Below, piece by piece: positions 7,739-15,891 of a stretch of 64,000 nucleotides of DNA. Each line of letters starts with the position of its first letter. Within the stretch, counting starts at the first letter, position 1. The position numbers were made by a program, and so were the translations under genes. The notes under the pieces are model-generated. The model was not told the origin of the DNA, did not search any database, and saw only the letters and a program-made list of their open reading frames with translations. This DNA is from Fibrobacter sp. UWR2 (GTDB lineage Bacteria; Fibrobacterota; Fibrobacteria; Fibrobacterales; Fibrobacteraceae). The stretch covers positions 124,001 to 188,000 of the forward strand of contig NZ_MWQE01000001.1 in assembly GCF_002210285.1 (NCBI RefSeq), read 5' to 3'.

Positions 7739-10700
7739 ATGGCAACTAAGACGTTGAAGACAGCAGATCTCAAGGCTTCCTTGAATTTGAAAAAGACTAC
7801 TAGGGTGGAGAACATCTCCGTTAAAGAAGTCAAGGGCGTTAGTGAAATAAAGACTGCAGCGGGTTCTAGGGTGCAGAAAGAACAGCTTTTGGACTTTAGG
7901 GAAAATGCTGGAATTTCGGTATTGGAACTAAGGGTTGATTCTACTAGCAAGACGCTTGATGACGTGAGGACTGAACTAGATGAAATAATTCGTCAAAAGG
8001 GAGAATTTCTTGATAAGAGGGACTACTTTGACGAAGGAAGGGCAAGAAGAGAACTACAGGAATCGCTTGATAACATAAAAAAATATGGAATGTCCGGTTT
8101 CACTGCAGAAGTGGACCCTGCAGGGGGCGTGACCTGCAAGTATGTGAGAATGTGGAGGCAGCCTGCTAGAAAGTATACGTATTCGCTTCTGCGAAAGAAA
8201 GAAGGCTTGAAGGTTATTGCTGTTAGAGGTGATAAACAACAGGCGACTGCCAAAAACGGAAGTTCCTCGATTACTAGTAAACTGAAGACGCTGGAGTGGG
8301 AAATATTAGTGCCGACGAGTACATCGCATATCGTAAATGGGTTTGTTCTTCATGATGATACGGCGGAGGAAGGCAACAAGTACACGTATCGGTTGGTCTT
8401 GAACTACACGGACACAAATGAGACGGAATCATTTGAGGCGACTGTCCTATACGAAAAATTAAAATTGAATGTTGTTGAATTCAGTGCTCGCGCGGATTCG
8501 ATCAATAAAAAGGTCGTGGTAACATGCAGCGTGCAAAACGCAAGTACGATGAAGGTTTATCGAAAGGACACGGGGAAGGTCTTGTCTAGCCCTTACGAAG
8601 ACACCAATGTTGAACTGGGTAAGACGTATGAATATGTTCTAGAGGCGGCCAACAAATGGGAATCTGTGAAAAAAACGGCTAAAGCCTCCTGCTCGAATCT
8701 TAAGCCGACTATGGGAAAGGTTACTGCGACGATAGAAACGTTTGACCGTGGCGTGACATTACAGTGGCCGTCTGTTGCGAATATTTCTTATTTTATCGTT
8801 GAGCGGTCTTTGTCGGGGACTAGTTCCTGGACAAAGGTTGGTTCTAATACAACTCAGAATACCTGTAAAGATATTGACGAATCGGAAGACGAAAAGGTCC
8901 TCAAGAAGGGGAAAACCTATGCATACAGGGTTACTGCTCACAATGGATGGGGCGATTCTTCGGCAACAGTTTCCGTAACCATGACCAATGCGGCTCCTAA
9001 TACGCCTCGAATTCTTGAACCGGGTTCAAATACATTGTGCTGGACCGCAATAAACAATGCGAAGACATTCCGCATTGAAAGAACCGATAATCCTTCGACG
9101 TATAATTGGACCAAGAAAACTGGGTACACTACGTTATACGACGGCAGTATTACGGCGGGAAAGCTGTACACGTACACAATTCAGGCCTGTAATGGATGGG
9201 GAAAGTCCGGCCTCTGCTATTGCGATGTCGTGAAGCCGATAACGGAAAATAAAGGAAAGGTGGGTGATTATTATGGGTATATTGGACAGAATAAAGATGA
9301 TGATTACGGTGGAAATTTTGCGAAAAAGTGGCAACTCAATTTCCAGGGAATAACGACGGATGGAACGTGGTGGTATATAACGAATGGTGCTGATGGGTGG
9401 TACCATTCTATAAGAAAACGTTCTCTGGATAGAACATTGGATAGTGGAATCGGTCGTGACTACACGGTGCCTGATGAAGCCCATGTAGGAGACCTCGATT
9501 TCTATAAGGGCTATCTATTTGTTCCTGTGTATAAGAGTGGGGAAAACGGCAAGATATGGATTTTCAAAACAGATAAGAGCAACAGCTGCGTCCAAAGCAG
9601 CGATAGGCTTAAATGTATTGAATTGCATAAGAATAATGGTTCCTCCTTTAAAAAACTTGGATGGTGTGCCGTAAACCCCTGTGACGGCAGACTGTATGTT
9701 TGCGAGGGAGATGAAGCCCTTGGACCGAATGCTCCGCTCTATTCATTCAAGGTTAATGTGGATAATATCAAGAATGCAAAATGGGACAATGTATTTGTAG
9801 ACCCCAAGGTGGTGCGCCTGTATCTTAGCGATGGATCCGAATGCGTGAAGCAATGCATGCAGGGAGGATGCTTTGATTACTACAACAACCTTTATCTCAA
9901 TAGTGGCTATTCGGACGGCCACAGAACAGGTGAAGGTGTCCATGTATTCAAGCTGATTCGTGACGATTCAAAACAGCTTAGAGAAAAGTTGAGCGCCGCT
10001 CGAAATGACGAAGAACGTGCTAAAATCTACGAGGCGTATAAATCGGGCGACCTGAATTTGCCATTTGACTGCACTAAGGGTATACTTATTGCACAGTCAA
10101 ATCAAAAGTCGGGATTCAGGTATCAGTTTGACCCCACCGATGATGAGGAGCCGGAGGGCATGATGTATTATGACTTTACATTTGCCGAAAGGACGCCTCC
10201 GCAGAGTTATGTGGGTGAAGGTTCTCTTCATATCGGTATGTTGATGAATGATATAGCGACAGAGGAATGCGTGTGCTTTAAACACTATGCTCACAAGCTC
10301 CGTGATACTGAAGAGAAAAATGTCTACTACAATCCTTCAAATCTGGTAGTTGTTTCTGCTACCGAAAACAATGATGGTGTAAACGAAACTGTATATAAAG
10401 TTGTCGATAACGGCGTTCTTGTGAAGAAGTTTAAACTGAGAAAATATGCGGATGCCGCTTTGACTATATTGAAAAAATTCAGCAAGGTCCATACGGTAGG
10501 CTGGCTTTATACGTGTTCGCCAAATCATAATTATGAATTTAGCGCTCTTGAAAGCAGTACGTCATTGCCTAAAACGCAATGTGTACAGATGGCATATACT
10601 AGTGTCGTTAAAAGCCATGCGACTGATGAAATGTGGAAGGTGGAAGTACGGTCGAGTCAGGGAGTCCTGTGTCACTTCCGCGCTCATAATGAAGCGGATG

Positions 10701-10825
10701 CGAATACGATACAGGCTATTCTGAAACAGCATAAAAAACTTTGCTATATAGGAGTGGGGCCTGATACCGATGCTAAAACCAAGGGATTTTTCCGTAGTGC
10801 AAACAACTTGATTTGGCTCGAGTAA
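7739..10825 (+). CDS. Large Fn3-like repeat / propeller-like protein, calpain partner
   Basis: A 1028-residue protein not recognised as a named family. Residues 1-120 are charged and helical with no signal peptide. From about 130 to 490 there are repeated Fn3-like (immunoglobulin-type) units, each ending in a Y-x-Y strand: YTYRLVL near 216, YEYVLEA near 297, YAYRVTA near 394 and YTYTIQA near 477, the last two followed by NGWG. Residues about 500-760 contain spaced aromatic strands (GTWWYITNG, GDLDFYKGYLFVPVY, DGRLYVCEGD, YNNLYLNSGY) that suggest a beta-propeller. The C-terminal 250 residues are unassigned. A GGATAAAAA ribosome site precedes the ATG. The gene follows the calpain gene by 35 bases and ends at a strong hairpin. 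It could be the substrate, scaffold, target-recognition subunit or inhibitor of the protease; the sequence alone does not decide. Confidence 0.7.
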   Translation: MATKTLKTADLKASLNLKKTTRVENISVKEVKGVSEIKTAAGSRVQKEQLLDFRENAGISVLELRVDSTSKTLDDVRTELDEIIRQKGEFLDKRDYFDEGRARRELQESLDNIKKYGMSGFTAEVDPAGGVTCKYVRMWRQPARKYTYSLLRKKEGLKVIAVRGDKQQATAKNGSSSITSKLKTLEWEILVPTSTSHIVNGFVLHDDTAEEGNKYTYRLVLNYTDTNETESFEATVLYEKLKLNVVEFSARADSINKKVVVTCSVQNASTMKVYRKDTGKVLSSPYEDTNVELGKTYEYVLEAANKWESVKKTAKASCSNLKPTMGKVTATIETFDRGVTLQWPSVANISYFIVERSLSGTSSWTKVGSNTTQNTCKDIDESEDEKVLKKGKTYAYRVTAHNGWGDSSATVSVTMTNAAPNTPRILEPGSNTLCWTAINNAKTFRIERTDNPSTYNWTKKTGYTTLYDGSITAGKLYTYTIQACNGWGKSGLCYCDVVKPITENKGKVGDYYGYIGQNKDDDYGGNFAKKWQLNFQGITTDGTWWYITNGADGWYHSIRKRSLDRTLDSGIGRDYTVPDEAHVGDLDFYKGYLFVPVYKSGENGKIWIFKTDKSNSCVQSSDRLKCIELHKNNGSSFKKLGWCAVNPCDGRLYVCEGDEALGPNAPLYSFKVNVDNIKNAKWDNVFVDPKVVRLYLSDGSECVKQCMQGGCFDYYNNLYLNSGYSDGHRTGEGVHVFKLIRDDSKQLREKLSAARNDEERAKIYEAYKSGDLNLPFDCTKGILIAQSNQKSGFRYQFDPTDDEEPEGMMYYDFTFAERTPPQSYVGEGSLHIGMLMNDIATEECVCFKHYAHKLRDTEEKNVYYNPSNLVVVSATENNDGVNETVYKVVDNGVLVKKFKLRKYADAALTILKKFSKVHTVGWLYTCSPNHNYEFSALESSTSLPKTQCVQMAYTSVVKSHATDEMWKVEVRSSQGVLCHFRAHNEADANTIQAILKQHKKLCYIGVGPDTDAKTKGFFRSANNLIWLE

Positions 10826-10828
10826 CAA

Positions 10829-10860
10829 AAAAGGCCGCGGTTCTAAAACCGCGGCCTTTT
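10829..10860. terminator. Bidirectional terminator between the calpain operon and pgi
   Basis: Perfect 14-base inverted repeat AAAAGGCCGCGGTT - CTAA - AACCGCGGCCTTTT between two convergent genes. A-runs and T-runs flank both sides, so it can stop transcription from either direction. Confidence 0.92.
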
Positions 10861-10873
10861 CTTTAGTCAAGTT

Positions 10874-12538
10874 TTAAGCCTGGTGAGCCTTGAACCACTT
10901 GATGAGCCCGTTGGTGGAGCTGTCGTGGTTCAGTTCGGCGTCGGCCTTGGCGAGTTCCGGAAGGATCTTCTTCGCGAGCTGCTTGCCGAGTTCAACACCC
11001 CACTGGTCGTAGCTGTTGATGTTCCAGATAACGCCCTGCGTGAAGATCTTGTGTTCGTACATGGCGATGAGGGCGCCGAGCGTTTCCGGAGAAACGTAGT
11101 CCATCATGATGGAGTTGGTCGGCTTGTTGCCTTCGAACACCTTGTGCGGGGCGAGGAATGCGATTTCTTCTTCGCTCTTGCCGTCCTTGCGGAGTTCTTC
11201 CTGAGCCTGGGCGAGCGTCTTACCGTTCATCAAGGCTTCGGGCTGTGCAAAGAAGTTGGAGAGCAGCTTCTGGTGATGGTCGCCGACCTTGTTGTGGCTG
11301 TTTGCCGGGGCGATGAAGTCGCACGGAATCATCTTGGTGCCCTGGTGGATGAGCTGGTAGAAGGCGTGCTGGCCGTTGGTGCCCGGTTCGCCCCAGAGGA
11401 TCGGACCGGTCTGGTAGTCGACGCGCAGGGAGTCGCGGTCGACAGTCTTGCCGTTGGATTCCATGTCGGCCTGCTGGAAGTAAGCGGCGAGGCGGTGCAG
11501 GTACTGGTCGTACGGGAGCATCGCGTAGCTGGAAGCGCCGAAGAAGTTGTTGTACCACACGCCGATGAGGGCGAGGATCACCGGCAGGTTCTTGTCGGCC
11601 GGAGCGGTCTTGAAGTGCTGATCCATTTCGTAGGCGCCCTGATGGAGCTTCATGTAGTTTTCGAAGCCGATGCGGAGCGCGATGGAAAGGCCGATGGCAG
11701 ACCACAGGGAGTAGCGGCCGCCGACCCAGTTCCAGAATTCGAACATGTTGGCAGTGTCGATACCGAAGGCAGCAACGGCTTCGGTGTTGGTGGAGAGCGC
11801 CACGAAGTGCTTGGCGATGGACTTCTCGTCGCCGTTGAATGCCTTGAGCACGGCAGCCTTGGCAGTTTCGGCGTTGGTCATGGTTTCAAGAGTGGTGAAT
11901 GTCTTGGAAGCGACGATGAAGAGCGTCTCCTCGATGTTCACCTTCTTGAGGGTTTCGGCCATGTGGGTGCCGTCGATGTTAGAAACGAAGTAGACTTCCG
12001 GGGAGTATTCGCCGGCAATCGGCTTGTCGGCATACGGCTTCAAAGCTTCGGTAACCATCACCGGACCGAGGTCAGAACCGCCGATACCGATGTTCACCAC
12101 GTACTTGATGGACTTGCCGGTGTGGCCTTTCCACTTGCCGCTGCGGACGAGGTGGGTAAAGTCTTCCATGTGCTTGAGAACCGCGCGGACTTCGGGCATC
12201 ACGTCCTTGCCATCGACGCAAATCGCCTCATTGCCCTTGTAGCGCAGAGCGGTGTGGAGCACGGCGCGCTTTTCGGTGGTATTAATCTTTTCGCCGGCGA
12301 AGTACTTCTTGCGCATGTCGTCGAAGTTTGCGGACTTCAGGAGGTCCTGGAGCTTCGCCATGGTTTCGTCGGTGATGATGTTCTTGGAGTAGTCGAGGAA
12401 CAGGCCGCAGGCTTCGGCGCTGAACTTGTCGGCGCGGGTCGGGTCCTTCGCGAAGAGTTCCTTCATCTGCCAGGTCTTGGCGACTTCGGCATGGGCCTCG
12501 AGGGCCTTCCATTCCTTAGAATCAGTCAGTTTAGACAT
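10874..12538 (-). CDS. pgi: Glucose-6-phosphate isomerase
   Basis: Interconverts glucose 6-phosphate and fructose 6-phosphate in glycolysis. At 554 residues it is full length. Diagnostic stretches are [14 protein letters not shown] in the phosphate-binding region, [13 protein letters not shown], and [19 protein letters not shown] near the C-terminal active site. It ends at a hairpin shared with the convergent calpain operon and diverges from the HD hydrolase gene at 12612. The N-terminus reads [16 protein letters not shown] with a purine-rich GGAAAGGATTAAT stretch before the ATG. Confidence 0.97.
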   Translation of the reverse strand: MSKLTDSKEWKALEAHAEVAKTWQMKELFAKDPTRADKFSAEACGLFLDYSKNIITDETMAKLQDLLKSANFDDMRKKYFAGEKINTTEKRAVLHTALRYKGNEAICVDGKDVMPEVRAVLKHMEDFTHLVRSGKWKGHTGKSIKYVVNIGIGGSDLGPVMVTEALKPYADKPIAGEYSPEVYFVSNIDGTHMAETLKKVNIEETLFIVASKTFTTLETMTNAETAKAAVLKAFNGDEKSIAKHFVALSTNTEAVAAFGIDTANMFEFWNWVGGRYSLWSAIGLSIALRIGFENYMKLHQGAYEMDQHFKTAPADKNLPVILALIGVWYNNFFGASSYAMLPYDQYLHRLAAYFQQADMESNGKTVDRDSLRVDYQTGPILWGEPGTNGQHAFYQLIHQGTKMIPCDFIAPANSHNKVGDHHQKLLSNFFAQPEALMNGKTLAQAQEELRKDGKSEEEIAFLAPHKVFEGNKPTNSIMMDYVSPETLGALIAMYEHKIFTQGVIWNINSYDQWGVELGKQLAKKILPELAKADAELNHDSSTNGLIKWFKAHQA

Positions 12539-12611
12539 AGATTAATCCTTTCCGCAAGTGCGGGTATTTGTTGCGAGGGTAAAGATAGCAATTTTTATAT
12601 ACATTTAAAGC

Positions 12612-13175
12612 ATGGATACATCGATTCTTGACAAGGCTATCGTCTTTGCCGTGAAGGCCCATGCGGGCATGGAGCGCAAGGGCAAGGGATTCCCCTATAT
12701 CGTTCATCCGATGGAGGCGGTCTCGATTGCCGCCACCATGACAAACGACCAGGAACTCCTGGCCGCGGCGGCTTTGCACGATACCGTCGAGGATACCGAC
12801 GTGAAATATTCCGATATCAGGAAGGAATTCGGCGAACGGGTCGCGCAGCTCGTCGAGACGGAATCCGATATTGTCGTGAATGGCAAGACCGAAGAGGAAA
12901 GCTGGCAATTGCGTAAGTCCATCGCGATAGACCAGTTGACAACTGCATCGCGCGATGCGAAAATCGTGGCTCTTTCGGATAAATTAAGTAATGCCCGCGC
13001 AATCTATCGCGATTGTCGGGCATGTGGCGATGAAGTGTGGAAACTCTTTCATGTCAAGAGCAAGAAAAAGCACGAATGGCATTACCGTGGGCTGGTAAAG
13101 GCCCTCTCGGAACTGGAAGGCACTCTCGCCTTCGAGGAATTCGCCGAGACGGTAGACAAGATTTTCAAGAAATAG
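12612..13175 (+). CDS. Small HD-domain hydrolase, MESH1/RelA-SpoT HD type
   Basis: A 187-residue single-domain protein. The metal-binding HD fold is visible: KGFPYIVHPMEAV supplies the first histidine, AAALHDTVEDT the HD pair, and ALSDKLSNAR a later aspartate. The pattern AxHxGxxRKGxxPYIxHP is typical of the ppGpp hydrolase half of RelA/SpoT proteins and of small alarmone hydrolases, so degradation of (p)ppGpp is the likely activity. A broader nucleotide phosphohydrolase role is possible. The ATG is preceded by TATATACATTTAAAGC with no ribosome site, so the mRNA may be nearly leaderless. A RelA/SpoT-type synthetase lies 1.6 kb away. Confidence 0.8.
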   Translation: MDTSILDKAIVFAVKAHAGMERKGKGFPYIVHPMEAVSIAATMTNDQELLAAAALHDTVEDTDVKYSDIRKEFGERVAQLVETESDIVVNGKTEEESWQLRKSIAIDQLTTASRDAKIVALSDKLSNARAIYRDCRACGDEVWKLFHVKSKKKHEWHYRGLVKALSELEGTLAFEEFAETVDKIFKK

Positions 13176-13781
13176 TTATTGACGGGCCTGTTTCTGCTCG
13201 CGGAACTTTTCTCTCTGCTCCTTGCGGTATTGGTCGAACTTGGCGCGTTGCTCCGGTGAGAGAATCTTCGTGAGGGCGGCAACCCCCTTGATACGGTGCT
13301 CGAGCAAAGCCTTGTCTGCATCGAGAACCTGAATCTTTGCGGTTTCGATCTCTTCAGCTACGTTTTTCTCGAGGGCCATACCCAGAGCCTTTTCGGCATC
13401 GTGCTTCTGCTTGCGGAGTTCCTTGAAAATGGAATCTCCCTTGGCACGGTTCGCATCGAGGGCGGCCTTCTGTTCTGGGGTCACCTCTAGCATGGAATCG
13501 ATGAGGGCGGGGTTAAACCGTTCCTTGAATCTCGGACTCTCGCGGAAGTCGCCATGGGGGCCTCGCGGCCCCTTCTGAAAGTCTCCGTGATGATGCGGGC
13601 CGGGGGGCGGCGGTGGGGGCATCATGCCCTGGCGCGGGCACATGCCTTCCATTTTCTTGCAGCATGCCATTTCGGCCTTGTTGCAGCAGCAACCGCTCTT
13701 GTTACAGATGTTTCCTAGGAAGAATCCCAAAGTGAGTGCAAGTACGACAAGACTTGCGACGAATAGTTTGGCTCCGTTCAT
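13176..13781 (-). CDS. Periplasmic metal-sensing/chaperone-like protein (CnrX/Spy type)
   Basis: A 201-residue protein anchored or exported by an N-terminal hydrophobic segment (about 5-24), followed by a Cys-rich stretch (CNKSGCCCNKAEMACCKK), a Pro run and a His cluster (GPHHHGDF), and then a long helical region with two LTxxQ-like motifs (VTPEQKAAL and LSPEQRAKF). This is the layout of the heavy-metal resistance/Spy/CpxP group that works in the periplasm as a metal sensor or chaperone. It is the third gene of an operon after an ECF sigma factor (14129-14674) and a membrane protein (13786-14136), as in CnrYXH-like metal systems. The Cys and His clusters are good metal ligands; which metal is unknown. 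Confidence 0.75.
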   Translation of the reverse strand: MNGAKLFVASLVVLALTLGFFLGNICNKSGCCCNKAEMACCKKMEGMCPRQGMMPPPPPPGPHHHGDFQKGPRGPHGDFRESPRFKERFNPALIDSMLEVTPEQKAALDANRAKGDSIFKELRKQKHDAEKALGMALEKNVAEEIETAKIQVLDADKALLEHRIKGVAALTKILSPEQRAKFDQYRKEQREKFREQKQARQ

Positions 13782-13785
13782 GGTA

Positions 13786-14136
13786 TTACTCCTTTATCAA
13801 ATAGTTGAATCCGACAGTTTCTTCGAGCGTGTCGAAGTCGTCGCTCATCGAGTTGCCCAGGCTGGAATACCAGCTCATGACTTCCGAGGGAGCGGAACTG
13901 TTTATGGAAATAGTCTCTGTCGCGGTGGTGCGGTTGAGTGCGGGGAGGAGCGCCATAATGCTCACGAGTGCGATGCTCGCGGCAATCGGGATGGCGCTAT
14001 ACCAGCCCTTGATGTTGATGATGTTCCCAGCGGGTAGCGCCTTGGCAGCCGCGTCCAAGCGGGCGCAGACCTTGGCCCAGGAATCTTCCCTGGGGGTAAG
14101 TCTTTCGAGCTTCGAGAAGTCGATTTTGTTAGCCAT
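13786..14136 (-). CDS. Probable membrane anti-sigma factor
   Basis: A 116-residue protein with one central membrane segment (WYSAIPIAASIALVSIMALL, about 45-64), an N-terminal cytoplasmic part (MANKIDFSKLERLTPREDSW) and a short outer tail. It overlaps the end of the ECF sigma gene by 8 bases and precedes a periplasmic metal-binding protein by 4 bases. Size, topology and position fit an anti-sigma factor that holds the sigma factor at the membrane. No zinc-binding HxxxCxxC anti-sigma motif is present, so the call rests on context. Confidence 0.6.
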   Translation of the reverse strand: MANKIDFSKLERLTPREDSWAKVCARLDAAAKALPAGNIINIKGWYSAIPIAASIALVSIMALLPALNRTTATETISINSSAPSEVMSWYSSLGNSMSDDFDTLEETVGFNYLIKE

Positions 14137-14674
14137 GATCCTTACGCTCCTTTAAATAGTCCCTTACAAAGTGCCTGGCGCGGCTGAGCCTTGCCTTGAC
14201 GGTGCCTTCGGGCATCCTGTAGATCTCGGCGAGGTCCTTCACGTCCAGGTCTTCGGCGTCCTTGAGCCAGAGCATACTGCGGGTTTCGGCCGGCAGCTGC
14301 CCGAGCCCCCTTTCCAGGAGTTCGGCGTCGAAGTTTTCGTCCTGCGATTCGTCCTTGCCAAGAACCTCCTCGATGATAATATCGAGTTTAGCCTCTTCGA
14401 GTTCGCGGTGCCTCTTTTGCGTGCGCAACTTCATGAGGCATGCGTTCACGGTGAGCCGGTAGAGCCACGTATTGAGCGCGGACTGTCCACGGAACCCCTG
14501 AACGGCCTTTGGCACCTGTACGAACACGTCCATGAGGATGTCCTCGGCCTGGTCGCGGTCCTTCAGCATCCTGAAGGCGAGGTTCAGCACGTTCGTACTG
14601 TGCTCCTGCCAGACGATGGCAAGGGCCTCGCGGCTGCCTTCCATCAGGTGTTGAAGTATCACTTTTTCGTCCAT
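14129..14674 (-). CDS. ECF-family RNA polymerase sigma factor
   Basis: A 181-residue sigma-70 family protein of the extracytoplasmic function type. Region 2 is seen as FRMLKDRDQAEDILMDVFVQV with LNTWLYRLTVNACL, and region 4 as LAEIYRMPEGTVKARLSRAR, the -35-binding helix-turn-helix. The start is set at the ATG at 14674 (MDEKVILQHL) because AAAGGG stands about 5 bases before it; a longer frame to 14713 adds thirteen residues. It is first in an operon with a membrane protein and a periplasmic Cys/His-rich protein, so it probably answers an envelope or metal signal. It diverges from the alarmone synthetase gene at 14750. Confidence 0.92.
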   Translation of the reverse strand: MDEKVILQHLMEGSREALAIVWQEHSTNVLNLAFRMLKDRDQAEDILMDVFVQVPKAVQGFRGQSALNTWLYRLTVNACLMKLRTQKRHRELEEAKLDIIIEEVLGKDESQDENFDAELLERGLGQLPAETRSMLWLKDAEDLDVKDLAEIYRMPEGTVKARLSRARHFVRDYLKERKDHG

Positions 14675-14749
14675 TATGCCCTTTTGATGCGTATAGGGGT
14701 GTTTCGGTTGCAAAAAAAAGTAAATTATATTAAGTTACGAATATGCAGA

Positions 14750-15856
14750 ATGTGGCCGATTACGGGCTTCCCCCCCCGGGAAACCCTGATTCTTGACGAA
14801 TATCGCGAAAAACGAGCTACCTATGACAAACTGTTACAGGTTGTTAAGGACGTTCTTGCCGATAGCATCAAGTCGAACAATTTATATATCAACGCCATAG
14901 AGGCGCGTATCAAGGCCGAAGACAGCCTGGCGGGCAAACTGGAACGCAAGGCGGGCAAGTATTCAAGCCTTTCCGACCTCACCGATATCCTCGGGGTCCG
15001 GGTTATCACGTTTTACAGCGACGAAGTCGATAAGATTGCGGCCATGGTCGGCAGGCTTTTCGAAATCGACTGGGAAAACAGTATCGACAAGCGCAAGATG
15101 CATGATATCCACAGCTTCGGCTACAGTTCGCTCCATTATATATGCCGTGTCCCCAAGGCGCTCTTCGAGGATCCCGCATACCCCGAACTGAATAGTATCC
15201 GCTTCGAGGTGCAGATGCGTACTGCGCTACAGCATGTGTGGTCGGTGCTTGACCACGATACGGGCTACAAGTCGGGATTCGAGGTGCCCAAGGAGTACCT
15301 GCGCAACCTGAACCGCCTTGCGGGGATGCTCGAACTTGCCGACGAGCAGTTCTGCGCTATTCGTACAGGCATAAACAACTATAGACGCCAGGTCCAGTCC
15401 CTGGTGCATTCTGGAAAGTTCGACGAGGTGGCGCTGGATGGCGATTCCTTCGGGAACTACCTGGAGTTAAGGCCTTTCGATTCCCTGAATGAACGCATTG
15501 CGGCTATTAATCAGGCCGAAGTCCATGAAACCTCGCTGGCCGGTTACCTGAAGGTGCTCCTGTTCCTTGGATTCAAGACTCTTGGCGATATCGAGAAAAT
15601 GATAAAGGAAAATTCCGAGGATGCCTATCAGCTGGCGGCGTTCCAGCTCGCGAATACGGATCTCGATATCATTAACTCGTCGCTTGCGCTAGTGAATCTT
15701 TGCGCCGTCCATATCCTGAAGCGCGGTGGCGGGGTGCTGGAACTGACACGTTGCTTGGACGAACTGAACGGAGTGTCCAAGGTCAACCGCCGTAGGGCGG
15801 AACACCTGTACGAAAGGGCGAAGAAACTGGCCTTCATGGAAACGGCGGGCGGTTGA
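14750..15856 (+). CDS. RelA/SpoT-domain GTP pyrophosphokinase (small alarmone synthetase-like)
   Basis: A 368-residue protein. The synthetase domain covers about 25-200: KYSSLSDLTDILGVRVI, the GYSSLHYI motif, and FEVQMRTALQHVWSVLDHD with the usual ExQxRT and HxW residues. No HD hydrolase, TGS or ACT domain is present; the C-terminal 150 residues are helical and unassigned. It should make (p)ppGpp from GTP or GDP and ATP. The open frame extends far upstream but overlaps the sigma gene on the other strand, so the ATG at 14750 (MWPITGFPPRETL) is chosen. Directly downstream, on the same strand, is a SpoIIE phosphatase gene. Confidence 0.85.
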   Translation: MWPITGFPPRETLILDEYREKRATYDKLLQVVKDVLADSIKSNNLYINAIEARIKAEDSLAGKLERKAGKYSSLSDLTDILGVRVITFYSDEVDKIAAMVGRLFEIDWENSIDKRKMHDIHSFGYSSLHYICRVPKALFEDPAYPELNSIRFEVQMRTALQHVWSVLDHDTGYKSGFEVPKEYLRNLNRLAGMLELADEQFCAIRTGINNYRRQVQSLVHSGKFDEVALDGDSFGNYLELRPFDSLNERIAAINQAEVHETSLAGYLKVLLFLGFKTLGDIEKMIKENSEDAYQLAAFQLANTDLDIINSSLALVNLCAVHILKRGGGVLELTRCLDELNGVSKVNRRRAEHLYERAKKLAFMETAGG

Positions 15857-15891
15857 TTTTTTTAGAACGGAAAATTAAAGAGAGGTGTAAA

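Noticed and set aside
10883-12631. 582-codon plus-strand open frame opposite pgi
   Set aside because: A mirror of pgi codon bias; low-complexity Val/Glu/Leu composition without any recognised domain.
14171-14749. N-terminal extension of the RelA/SpoT protein
   Set aside because: This open frame lies wholly over the ECF sigma gene on the other strand and has no protein family character; the synthetase starts at 14750.
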